In this document: piece after piece, positions 20,953 to 31,091 of the stretch
Numbering within the stretch: position 1 is the stretch's first letter
Layout: every line of letters begins with the position of its first letter
Source of the DNA: Lycium barbarum
Taxonomy: Eukaryota > Streptophyta > Magnoliopsida > Solanales > Solanaceae
Assembly: GCF_019175385.1 (NCBI RefSeq)
Contig: NC_083344.1
Coordinates: forward strand, 58,776,782-58,840,781
Direction: 5' to 3'
DNA length: 64,000 nucleotides
Made by a program: the position numbers and the translations under genes
The notes under the pieces: model-generated
Seen by the model: only the letters and a program-made list of their open reading frames with translations
Database searches by the model: none
Told to the model about the DNA's origin: nothing

Positions 20953-23330
20953 GTCCAACCGTGTCATAATTCATGTCGGCATAAAGTATTCTCTTAAGTT
21001 GTCTTTCATCCTTTCCCTTCATGTCGGCCTCACGGTATACTCATTGGCAATTCGTTTCTACTTCTTTCATGTATTCTCTTGGTATGCCGATATGTTTCGA
21101 ACTCTGGCCCCGAGCTAATAAATTTCCTTTTCTGGCGCTTGAAAATATTGTGATCCCTTTTTGGACTAATATAATATGGTCTCCCCCCCCCCCCCCCTTT
21201 AAGGGGCTCCTATGTACCAACAGTCTTCGAGTACCTTTGTCTACGTTAATTACCTTACTTCTCATCCTTCTTCCCAACTTTGTGCATAACATATCAAAAA
21301 CTTCTTACCATAAGTTTTGTCTACACTATCATTCTTGTCAATATTCCCATACCTTTCTATCCACTATTAGTCCTTTCGCACATTTAGCTCGCTTACTCGT
21401 AAGTCTTCTTAATTATGCGCTTGTATCGCAGCCGTGCGTCCATATTTCTCAAGTGTCCCGCTACTTTAGTTCTTAGCACAGAATCCTTACAATTTTCACT
21501 CTCTTTATCCTTATTCATCGAGTCTTTAACTATATTTATGATGCTATAACCGAGCGGTCTCCTATTACTAACTTGTCAAAGTATCCTTCTTACTCCTATG
21601 ATTAAAGATTTCCAATTGTTTCGCTCCCAAAGGTCCTCCTCTTCCTTCGACTAATCCGTTAGTATATTTTTCCTACTTTTGTCCCTAACCTTCCTTTGTT
21701 TTCTTCCTCCTCGAACACTTTTCTTCTTTTGCCATTTGTGGCATCGGCTCTGGAGTTCGTGAAATTTTGCCTTAAACGTGCAAACCCGTCTTATTCTCAA
21801 GTCATCCTTTTAGGAAAGCATTTCCATGTCCGAGGCAACCACATCAACATAGCTGCACATTTTATTCCTTTATATACCTTTCGAGGGTCTAAATCCCCTA
21901 ACATTGTCATAAGGCCTAATCATTCTTTTCTTGCTTCATATCCCTCGTTATAGTCACTATTCCTCTAGTCCCACTTATTGGAATCGGTTCTCGAGCCTCA
22001 CATATTCCTCTTTGGTTCTATATTACCACACTTTACCCTTTTCACGTACCTATCTTTGAATTTCTGCCCAAGCAGTCTAGTGCTTTGTCGTTAGTTTCTC
22101 TCGGGGGATTCCCTCACTGAGTTTTCTTACTTTTCATTTTTCCCGACCTTTTGATCTCCTTGCCTTCCATTAACTCACACTCTTTCTTTTCCAAGTATCG
22201 TTGTATTGGAGTTTTCCCATCTTAACCTGTAGTGAAAATAGCAGCTTATCTTATAACACTTGCACCATTTTGTTTTTTTTACTGTCACTCGGGCTTCGGT
22301 ATCCTTTACTCGATTGAGACCTTCCTTACCGTAGCGTCGGTTACTGGGACTCACATTTCCACTGATACAATCATATATAAGATATCATATGCATTTATAT
22401 ATATATATATAATTATTATCAACTAACCCACAAAATACTTCCAAACGATATTCAAGCCTATCCAAATTCCATAGTTGTGACGCACTCTCTGTCTCTTCAC
22501 CAGTCTAGTCTGCCTCGTCTTGCGCGACCTCTTATGGTCTCCAACCATCTCGTATACTCTAATTTCACTCAGGCTATTCTAGCTTTTCATTTGTCTCTTA
22601 TGTCTAAATCTTTAAGATTTCTTGCATACTTCCCAGGGGGTCACCCATCCTGAGATTTCTCCCACTTTAGCACGCTTAACCTCGAAACTTTGATGAAATC
22701 CGGTGCATTAATGCTGATATAATCGCGTCCGCTTCCTTACATGACCTTTATCACATGATCCAGAGCAAATTGAAGTCTTACAGATTCCGAGACATGTTCG
22801 TAACACGTCCTTTCTTTTACAATTACTATTTTACCCTTTTCGATTTCCAATGTTCCCTTTTCACTTATATGTGTAACTATCCTTCGTCCCAGATTCCCAA
22901 TTTCCAGATGGTAGCAAATATACCTTCATCGCCGTTACCTATAAGTTCTCAGGTATCAGTATGTTCAGATTTCCACTCACCATCCGTACATAATAGTCTA
23001 CAGCAAAACTGTTTGTCAACTTTCTCTGAATCCTTCAACAGACCTGGTTCCTCTTATACCATTCTTTCCTTTCAAAATCTATACACAACAAATATCAACA
23101 ATGCCTCGCAGAGCATACGACCATTTACCACATTCTAGCCATCCGGAACTGCCAATTTCAGGTAACAGATCAAATATATCAATACTTACCGCAGTGACTT
23201 TCCATGTCATCACTTACCTCATTCCGTCGTATGTAAGGCTTATATATGGAATTTCATTTTCCTATGACTTGGCTCTATCGCACGATCTATGACAGAAAGA
23301 AGGTCAACAATCCCTAGATGCCCCGTAGCC
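20953..23330 (-). other. Element B interior, 5' part, non-coding
   Basis: This is the rest of the B interior. It is pyrimidine-rich on the plus strand with only short random frames (the longest, 21021-21476, has no recognisable domain). It contains a second purine tract on the minus strand at 21203-21181 and a short TA tract near 22395-22410. I recognise no gag or pol remnant. Confidence 0.6.
21181..21203 (-). promoter_or_regulatory. Internal polypurine tract of B
   Basis: On the minus strand CTTAAAG plus a run of about 15 G and AGA resembles the true tract at 9149-9129. It lies about 1 kb from the 3' LTR once A is removed. It could be a central tract, a relic of an internal rearrangement, or a simple repeat. 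Confidence 0.4.
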
Positions 23331-23371
23331 TCCTGTTTATAAATGTGGCGCGCTTCACACCATAGACAAGA
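23331..23371 (-). other. Leader hairpin with palindromic loop (B)
   Basis: In the B transcript the arms pair (about 16 positions, one mismatch, two G-U in the middle and one near the base, one bulge) around the loop AAGCGCGC, with GCGCGC at 23348-23353. Position and size match A (42 nt) although B lacks genes. Confidence 0.6.
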
Positions 23372-23401
23372 CTCTACTGGAAACGACTTTGCAGACAACC
23401 T

Positions 23402-23413
23402 GCTCTGATACCA
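23402..23413 (-). promoter_or_regulatory. Primer binding site (B)
   Basis: The plus strand reads GCTCTGATACCA, so the B strand has TGGTATCAGAGC three bases after its 5' LTR, complementary to initiator tRNA-Met. Confidence 0.93.
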
Positions 23414-23416
23414 CAT

Positions 23417-26033
23417 TGTCACACCCTAATCTCCCTAGGGTGTGATGGGCACCCGACCCTTACTTAGGGCCGAGCGAACCCTCTGACCCTTAGTACACAC
23501 ATAATCTTGTCAAACTTTTAAATCAAATAAGGATGAAATACATAGCAAAACTTTCAGAAATATTGTTTCTCGTAGTTTTCAAATCAAACAAAATATGTAA
23601 TCATATAGAACTTATATCATAACACAAAATGACACATCGGCCGATGGAGCCGCTTACAGAACTGACAAACAATACCCACGACTCTTTCTGCAAACATCAT
23701 AACATAATACTCTGACCCGACAACACTCCAGAGGCAAATGGAGCTTGCCAACTTCGCTGGAACATCTTCTGTAATGACTTCTACTCATCTGGGTGTACCT
23801 GCGCGGCATGAAACGCAGCCCAAGAAAAAAGGGGGTCAGTACGGAATATTTACTGAGCATGTAAGGCAAGGATCACGGAAAAAGAGAATCATAGCTGAAA
23901 CAGAGATTTACCAGAATCAAGTATAAACTTGTAAAACATCACAGTACTTGCCTTCTCAAAAGAAAATCAGATATGTCATCATAAATCATAAATGAAAATC
24001 ATGTATGCCATCATCGTATATCATATGTCATATAACATGCCCCGGCCCTATAGTGAGGGACGTGGTGAGTAAGTTCATGCATGTCATCACCATATATCAT
24101 GTACGCATATAACGTGCCCCGGCCCTCCATTGAGGGACGCGGTGAATGAAATCATGTATGTCAATGTCATGTATCATATATGCATGTAACGTGCCCCGAC
24201 CCTCTTTTGCGGGACGCGGCGAATGAGATCATGTGCCATTCTGGCCACCACCCCGTCATCATATCATAATGTCATCATATCATATATAACATGCCCCGGC
24301 CCGCAAGTGAGAGGGACTCGGTGAACAATGCAGAGAAGTACGCACGAGAACATACCCTGGCCCGGGACGCAGTGAAGGACATACTGAGACTTGCACCAAC
24401 AGAGTAGTGCGAAACCATATGCACATAAATCAAGACTCGATAGATACGTACACTTACCGACGTTTGAAGGATCATAAACGCGTTTCGAATAAATCGGAGT
24501 TAGTATATGAAAGTTACGGACATTTTTACCACAGAACTTTTACGAACGTTTCAAAGCAAATCCAATATCTTTTACAAAAGATAGGGACATTAAAACTTAC
24601 AGAACTCTTTCAGAAACAAAACTCTTTATACTTATCTCATTATTCAATCATATAATAAGCTCGATCATATCAGACATACTTATATCAGAAGTGAATCAGA
24701 ATCATAGACAACCTCGGAAGCATATCAAACAGAGCTTCGGCATCATGGCTACATATCAAGACCATATGAAGTAACTTATTCATTTATTAATCATACAATG
24801 GACTCAACCATACGAGACATGCTCATGACAAAAGAGAATAAGCATCATGACCAAGTTCGGAATCAAAGAGTAGAATTACCCCGAGGTGCGTGTCATGTCA
24901 TACCTTAATTAGCTCTAGGACATGCCAAAAGAAAGAAGGGATAAGCCTTACACACCTGTCCCACGACCAACTAGCGACGCTTATTTGTCCAAACTTGCTA
25001 GTCTACATACAAAAGAATTCACATAATCATTAGATTCATTGACATATACTTGTCTTAGTCTTTCAAATGAATTCACTTATATTCTACCGAAATTGCGGCA
25101 GCATTTCCCCTGTAAATACAACATTCCCGAGAATCTAACTCGGCCCAAATCATCAACACCAAATCCGAGAAGGTAACTCGGCCAATTTATCAACAATAAT
25201 CCGAGAATTCCACTCGGCCACATTATCCACAATAATCCGAAATCTTCCAAACTTAATAAGGACAGTAACAACACATTGTTTTCTTCCAAATTCATGAACT
25301 ACACCACAATCTACACTTTAACAACTTTGTCAATCAATTCCAAATACCTTCTAACGTTAGTAACTTCTTTTACATAATTCGGCAACATTTTCTTATATTC
25401 AATTCAATCACAACAACCAACTTACAATCTTCCAAACACATGTCTCACTTCCAAATTCATAAATTATATTTACAACTTACACATTAGGACTATCATTCCT
25501 ACAAGTATAAGAATCCATACTAATGTCATACTAACTTCCTCAATAATGCACAAACGATTTCAAATTCATTCCAAGCCACCAAACCTTCATTTTACATCAT
25601 GAAATCCACAACACAACAATCAACTACTAAATAAAATCATTTCATCTTTTCTACACAACACCACCCTATTCGGCCATACCACATACACACATATTTTATG
25701 AACTTCACCCTTTTCCACATACTACAACACTCAACAACATGCATAGACCATCCATAACATATGAAAGAGAGTTAAACCTTACCTTTTCTTCTTAGCTCTT
25801 CAACTTGGCTAGGGTTGTGAATTGCACCATTGAATGGTTTGCTTGCTCCAACAACCATCCCATGTTAATTAGGGCCTTCAAATTAGTTGGAATACTAGGA
25901 GGAAATAATTTTTCTTGATCAATTTTCCATGGCTAAATTTTTGCACCATGGCCGAACCCTTCTCTTTCTCTCTTCTTCTCTTTTTTTTTCTTTCTCTCCA
26001 ACTTCCTAAATTAAATTGATGAATAAAGTGGCC

Positions 26034-26075
<42 letters not shown>

Positions 26076-26475
26076 ATACAAGGGTGGCCACATGTCCCCT
26101 TCTCTATTTTTCTTGAAGTTTCTTGAAATTAAACAAAGAAGACTAAGTGTCTTCTTATGTAAGCTTTAGTCCTCATTAAATAAAATGTGGACATATACCA
26201 CACATACCACACGGCCAACATGGCCCCTTCAAGAACCTTCATGATTGTTTTGTGAAATTCCCATTTTTCCCCTAGCCTTCCACAATATTACCATGAATCA
26301 CTTTGTGAATTTTCCTTTTTACCCTTAGCCTTTCTCAATATTTCCATACTAATAGTATTCATAAATAATATTCACAACCAACTTGTACATTAAAATAATT
26401 TTTGAAGATGGTCATTTCCTTAACTTACCACGACTACCTCGAAATATCCGAACGTACAAACTACGGGCTATAACA
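23417..26475 (-). repeat. Element B 5' LTR (3059 bp)
   Basis: This is the partner of 5982-9128, ending at the CATAG duplication (26476-26480). It has one fewer GC-rich tandem unit (24035-24375), a 32-bp TA tract at 26041-26072, and a donor-like CAG/GTGTGT near 24955. Confidence 0.92.
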
Positions 26476-26534
26476 CATAGGCTACCCTGCCCACTTTTCG
26501 TACAATCTCATAAGGCCTAATCATTCACTTCGAA

Positions 26535-26804
26535 CTACAAGTCGCTTCGACGATTATCCGCATAGGACTTTTGACGACTTTGGGCTGCTAACAACCGATC
26601 TTGGATGAGCTTAACTTTCTCTATAGCTTGCTGGACCAAGTCTGGCCCTATCAATTTAGTGTCTCCTATTTCAAACCACCCAATTGGGGATCTACACTTT
26701 CGCTCATATAAAACTTCATACGGTGCCATTTGAATGTTGGAATGGTCACTGTTATTGTAGGCAAATTCGATGAGTGGACAAATGGTCATCCCAATTTCCT
26801 CCAA
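26535..26804 (-). pseudogene. C: integrase core end
   Basis: This open piece reads through IEFAYNNSDHSNIQMAPYE and [20 protein letters not shown] to LAAQSRQKSYADNRR. It aligns with the region after the catalytic Glu in A. It is one frame off from the upstream piece because of an extra base near 26775, and ends at a stop just before the deletion of the segment ahead of GPY. Confidence 0.85.
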
Positions 26805-27498
26805 AATCTAGCATACATGCTCGCAACATATCTTCAAGAGTCTGAATGGTACGTTCAGCTTGTCCATCGGTCTGTTGATGAAATGCCGTGCTAAGGCTCA
26901 CTTGGGTCCCTAAATCCTCTTGGAAAGACTTCCAAAAATTTGCCGTGAACTGAGTCCCTCTGTCTGAGATAATAGATACTGGAACACCATGGAGTCTCAC
27001 TATCTCTTTAAGATAAAGCTTTGCATAATCTTCTGCCACATAGGTCGTTCTGACTGGTAAGAAATGACCTGACTTCGTGAGCCTATCCACAATCACCCAT
27101 ATAGAGTCATGCTTGCGTCTAGAACGAGGTAAGCCAAAAATGAAATCCATGTTAATCACTTCCCACTTCCAAGTTGGGATTTCTATATCTTGCAACAATC
27201 CACCTGGATTTTGGTGCTCAATTTTCACTTGTTGACAATTAGGACATTGAGCTACGAATTCCGCTATATCTTTCTTCATTATATTCCACCAATATATAGA
27301 CATAAGGTCATGATACATTTTTGTCGCTCCGGGGTGAACAGAATAACGGGAACAATGAGCTTTCCTCAATATCTGGTGGCATAAATCTGCCACATCGGGA
27401 ACACATAATCTGCCTCTACATCGGAGAACTCCGTCTCCTGAAATATAAAATGGCAACTCCTCTTTCTGAGGGAGGGAATCTCTGTACTGCATTAGCAT
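26752..27498 (-). pseudogene. C: integrase zinc domain and catalytic core
   Basis: This 248-codon piece holds RLCVPDVADL, the zinc domain (HCSRYSVHPGATKMYHD..CPNC), and the core with MDFIFGLP, SDRGTQFTANFW and TDGQAERTIQ, so all three catalytic acids are present. Its C-terminal residues are in the wrong frame after the extra base near 26775. Confidence 0.88.
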
Positions 27499-27555
27499 GG
27501 AATCTTCATATTACCGCTCCTTCACTTCTGCTACTAGCGACGAGACTGCAGAATT

Positions 27556-28068
27556 CTAAATAGTAGTTCCCTTGCTACCCGAGTCCACTACTCGAACTCC
27601 TAGGCTAGCTAATTGCTGGAGCCCACGAGCCATTTCTCTTTGCTCTGGTCGTACATTGCATAAGCTTCCCATAGATCTGCGGCTAAGAGCATCAGCCACA
27701 ACATTTGCCTTTCCGGGGTGATACAAGATATCAGCATCATAGTCGTTTAATAATTCCAACCATCGTCGTTGCCACAAATTTAACTCTTTCTGCTTGAAGA
27801 TATACTGAAGGCTCTTATGATCCGTATAAATATCCACATGGACACTATATAAATAATGTCTCCATATTTTTAATGCATGAACCACTGCGGCCAATTCTAA
27901 ATCATGGGTAGGATAATTATGCTCATGCTTCCGCAATTGCCTTGAAGCATACGCAATCACTTTACCATGTTGCATCAATACACAGCCTAGCCCAAAACCT
28001 GAAGCATCACAATAGACAACATATCCTTCCAATCCCTCTGGAAGTGTCAAAACTGGGGCAGAAGTCAA
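27556..28068 (-). pseudogene. C: RNase H domain
   Basis: It reads [20 protein letters not shown], then [23 protein letters not shown] and [14 protein letters not shown], the RNase H domain that degrades the RNA template. It is in frame with the pieces on both sides and separated from them only by stops. Confidence 0.88.
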
Positions 28069-28131
28069 TCTACCCTTTAACTCTTAGAAACTACGTTCAC
28101 AAGCATCTGTCCGTTAAAAATTTGCCGATTT

Positions 28132-29265
28132 CTAGGCCAACTTTGTAAGCTGTGCAGAAATGGAAGAAAAGCCCTCAACAAACCTCCTGTAATAACCTAC
28201 TAAGCCTAGAAAGCTACGAACCTCAGTAGGAGTTGTGGGCCTTGGCCAAGTCTTCACGGCCTCAATCTTTTGACTATCCACTCGAATACCATCGGCTGCA
28301 ACAATATGCCCTAGAAATGCCACCGAGTTCAACCAAAACTCGCATTTAGAAAATTTTGCAAACAATTCTCGAGCTCGAAGAACTCCAAGGACAGTACGCA
28401 AATGATCTGTATGTTCTGCCTCGGATCTAGAATACACCAAGATATCGTCGATAAATACGATCACAAATAAATCCAGGAAGGGCCTAAACACATTATTCAT
28501 CAAATCCATAAATACCGCTGGCGCGTTCGTTAACCCAAATGACATTACCCGGAACTCAAAATGACCGTATCTAGTTCTGAAGGCTGTCTTAGGGATATCT
28601 TTCTCCCTAACTCTCACTTGATTATACCCGAACCTCAAATCAATCTTTGAAAACCATTTGGCACCTTGCAATTGATCAAATAAATCATCAATCCTCGGAA
28701 GAGGATATTTATTCTTAATCGTCACCTTATTCAATTTTCGATAGTCAATGCACATCCTCAAAGAGCCATCTTTCTTTCGGACAAATAATACCGGTGCTCC
28801 CCACGGGGATGAACTAGGCCTAATAAAGCCTTTATCAAGCAAGTCTTTCAATTGCTCCTTCAACTCTTTCAATTCTGCGGGAGCCATTCTATAAGGAGGA
28901 ATAGATATAGGCTTCGTGCCTGGCAACACATCAATAGCAAAATCAATCTCCCGTTCAGGAGGAAGGCCTGGAAGCTCTTCCAGGAACACATCCGGAAATT
29001 CATTCACTACGGGAACTGACTGAAGAGTTGGCGATTCAGCTTCTATATCTTGAACTCGCACTAGATGATAAATACATCCTTTTGTGATCATCTTCCTTGC
29101 CTTTAGATAGGAAATAAACCTACCTTTTGGTGACGCCGTAGTTCCTTTCCACTCTAACACTGGTTCTCCCAGAAATTGGAAGTGAACCATCTTCATTCTA
29201 CAATCAACATTGGCATAACAAGAAGCCAACCAATCCATGCCCATAATAACATAAAAATCCACCAT
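28132..29265 (-). pseudogene. C: protease end and reverse transcriptase
   Basis: This 377-codon stretch begins in the protease end ([17 protein letters not shown]) and covers the whole RT palm and thumb: [40 protein letters not shown], and the active site FIDD at 28455-28444. It runs on to [15 protein letters not shown] and stops at 28132 where a Gln codon has become TAG. Confidence 0.9.
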
Positions 29266-29267
29266 AT

Positions 29268-29780
29268 CTAACTCATGAAGTTAATCACGGTACGGCGATC
29301 ACAAATCACAATTACACAATTTCTATATACTCGGCTAGCTATTACCGACTCACCCACTGGTGTAGACACCTCAAAAGGTTCGATCAACTCCGGCTCGACT
29401 CTAAATCGACTCGCAATATATGAAGTAACATATGACAATGTGGAGCCTGGATCAATCAAAGCATATACATCATGAGAGAATACCGATAATATACCTGTGA
29501 CCACATGAGGAGAAGACTCAAGATCTTGGCGTCCAGCCAAAGCATAAATACGGTGCTGAGGACCGCTAGAACTGGGAACTCTCCCTCTGCTTCTACCATG
29601 GACGACTGGCGCATGTGAACCTGGCCCCGTAGGGCGTACAGATACTGAAGATCCGGCTATCGACCCTGATGGCTGGGTCCTACCTCTACCATGTACTGAG
29701 GGGCAATCACGCATGATATGGCCTGGTCGACCACATGAATAGCAACCATCTGAACCTGATCGGCATTGACCCCAATGCAA
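29268..29780 (-). pseudogene. C: nucleocapsid knuckle and protease
   Basis: It has the CCHC knuckle CYSCGRPGHIMRDC (29744-29703) and protease [21 protein letters not shown] companion Cys cluster just upstream (29800-29763) contains an in-frame TAG near 29796. The frame breaks near 29268. Confidence 0.85.
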
Positions 29781-29951
29781 CTTCCCACACTAGGAACATC
29801 ATGGCACGGGTGGCCTCGCCTGTCCCGAATCACCTCTAAACTAGGACCCTGAAAAACTCGGACTCGGCCCTGAACGAGCAGATCTATCAAATCTCTGGCC
29901 TGAAAACCGTGGAGGTGCACTGGTCATAGAATAGCCTGAATGCCTGGGGCA

Positions 29952-30881
29952 CTACTGCCTGTGCCCACCTCTAAACTCGCTCGTCGGACCCAAAGATCTA
30001 TCCCTCTTGCCATGTCCCCTATCTTGCTCGCGTTCACTTCTCTGCTGTTGCAAGCTTTCTTCTAAGTTCTGAGCATGGGCCTGAATGCGCGCAATGTCCA
30101 TACCGTCTTGAAGGGATACAGTCAGGCATCTATCCATCAAGTGTGGCGCTAGGCCTTTCACAAATCGGTGCACTCGGACACCCATGTCCGCTACCATGGC
30201 TTATGCATACCTAGCCAAGGAATTGAAACGGAGACTATACTCTAGAGCACTCATACTACCTTGCCTCAAATTTAAGAATTTATCGGCTCTAGCTCGCCAA
30301 ACTTCTGGAGGCATATAATGACGGAGAAAAGCATCAACAAACTCTTACCATACCGGGGGAGGTGCATTGGCTCCCCGTGAAGCCATCCATACCGTATACC
30401 ATTGGATCGAGACATCTCTCAATCTATACGACGGTAGCTCCACCGACTCGGTGTCCGAAACATGTATCAATCGAAGCATCCTCAACATACCATCGATAAA
30501 ATCCTGAGGGTCCTCCTCCGGCTTTGACCTAAAGAATTCTGGAGGGTTCAAAGTAATGAAGTCACGGGCCCTTGCACTAACAGCCCTATCACCTTACCCT
30601 GAACTCTGCCTATGAGTCTGGGCCGCAACTAATTGAGTCAGTAAATTAATGGCCTCTTTCACATCTTGGCCCGAAGCATCCAGTGGAGGAGCCGGAGGTG
30701 CTGGAGCAGGGGCTGAGGCTCTCTCACACTCCTCAGTAATAGGCACTGTCTGGGAGGACTGAGATTGAGCCGCACTCTGGGACTCACTCTCCTCTACTAC
30801 CGGTGGCGGTGCTCTTTCAGCCCGCTTTTCTGCCACCGTCTTGCTTTTTTGGGCTGCTGTAGCCTTTTTCTTTACAGGCAT
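29952..30881 (-). pseudogene. C: Gag capsid region (three stops)
   Basis: From the ATG at 30881 the frame gives a Lys-rich start, a Pro/Ala-rich linker, LLTQLVAAQT, a stop near 30594, then NPPEFFRSKPEEDPQDFID, a stop near 30345, a stretch matching the A capsid (MPPEVWRARADKF), a stop near 30198, and VHRFVKGLAPHLMDRCL to a stop at 29952. All are one frame, so the damage is by point changes. Confidence 0.85.
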
Positions 30882-30899
30882 TTCTGAAATACACAAGAC
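30882..30899 (-). promoter_or_regulatory. Splice-acceptor-like site before C gag
   Basis: On the minus strand a T-rich stretch ends GTGTATTTCAG at 30884, three bases before the ATG at 30881. With a donor-like GT at 32475-32474 in the 5' LTR this would be a 1592-nt intron. Confidence 0.45.
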
Positions 30900-30991
30900 A
30901 CGGTTAACGAACAAGAATTTCTTATATCATAGCTCTATCGCACGATTCTTATGAAGAAAGAAGGTCAATCATTCCTATAATGTCCGAAGTT

Positions 30992-31033
30992 TCTTGTTTA
31001 TAAGTGTGGCGCGCAACATACCCATAACCAAGA
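30992..31033 (-). other. Leader hairpin with palindromic loop (C)
   Basis: A 42-nt hairpin in the C transcript with loop TTGCGCGC (palindrome GCGCGC at 31009-31014). The stem differs from A at several places but is kept by G-U and complementary pairs, with two mismatches. Confidence 0.58.
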
Positions 31034-31075
31034 CTCTACTAGACACGGCTCGTAGACACACCCTAGGACTGAACT

Positions 31076-31087
31076 GCTCTGATACCA
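31076..31087 (-). promoter_or_regulatory. Primer binding site (C)
   Basis: The plus strand GCTCTGATACCA gives TGGTATCAGAGC on the minus strand, four bases from the 5' LTR. Confidence 0.93.
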
Positions 31088-31091
31088 CTTT

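Larger units (their letters stand above)
5982..26475 (-). mobile_element. Element B: non-autonomous large LTR element, minus strand
   Basis: B has two LTRs (5982-9128 and 23417-26475), an initiator-Met type primer site (23402-23413), the shared leader hairpin (23331-23371), and a polypurine tract with the shared inverted repeat (9129-9170). Its own interior, once A is removed, is about 3.26 kb (9129-9922 plus 20953-23416). I could recognise no gag, protease, RT, RNase H or integrase in it on either strand. It therefore looks like a LARD-type element mobilised by related autonomous copies. Perfect CATAG duplications flank it. Confidence 0.88.
26476..30881 (-). pseudogene. Element C gag-pol, main part (decayed)
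   Basis: On the minus strand the polyprotein starts at the ATG at 30881-30879 (MPVKKKATAAQ) and runs to the B insertion at 26476, continuing at 5981. Stops interrupt Gag near 30594, 30345 and 30198, at 29952 and in the first Cys cluster near 29796. A frame change lies near 29268, stops near 28132 and 27556, and an extra base near 26775. About 80 nt are missing between FEV and the GPY motif near 26500. Domain order matches A. C is a distinct, older subfamily. Confidence 0.9.

Noticed and set aside
21021..21476. 151-codon open frame as a host or accessory gene
   Set aside because: Its composition is that of pyrimidine-rich DNA, it overlaps the poly-C run, has no recognisable domain and lies in the B interior on the strand opposite to B transcription.
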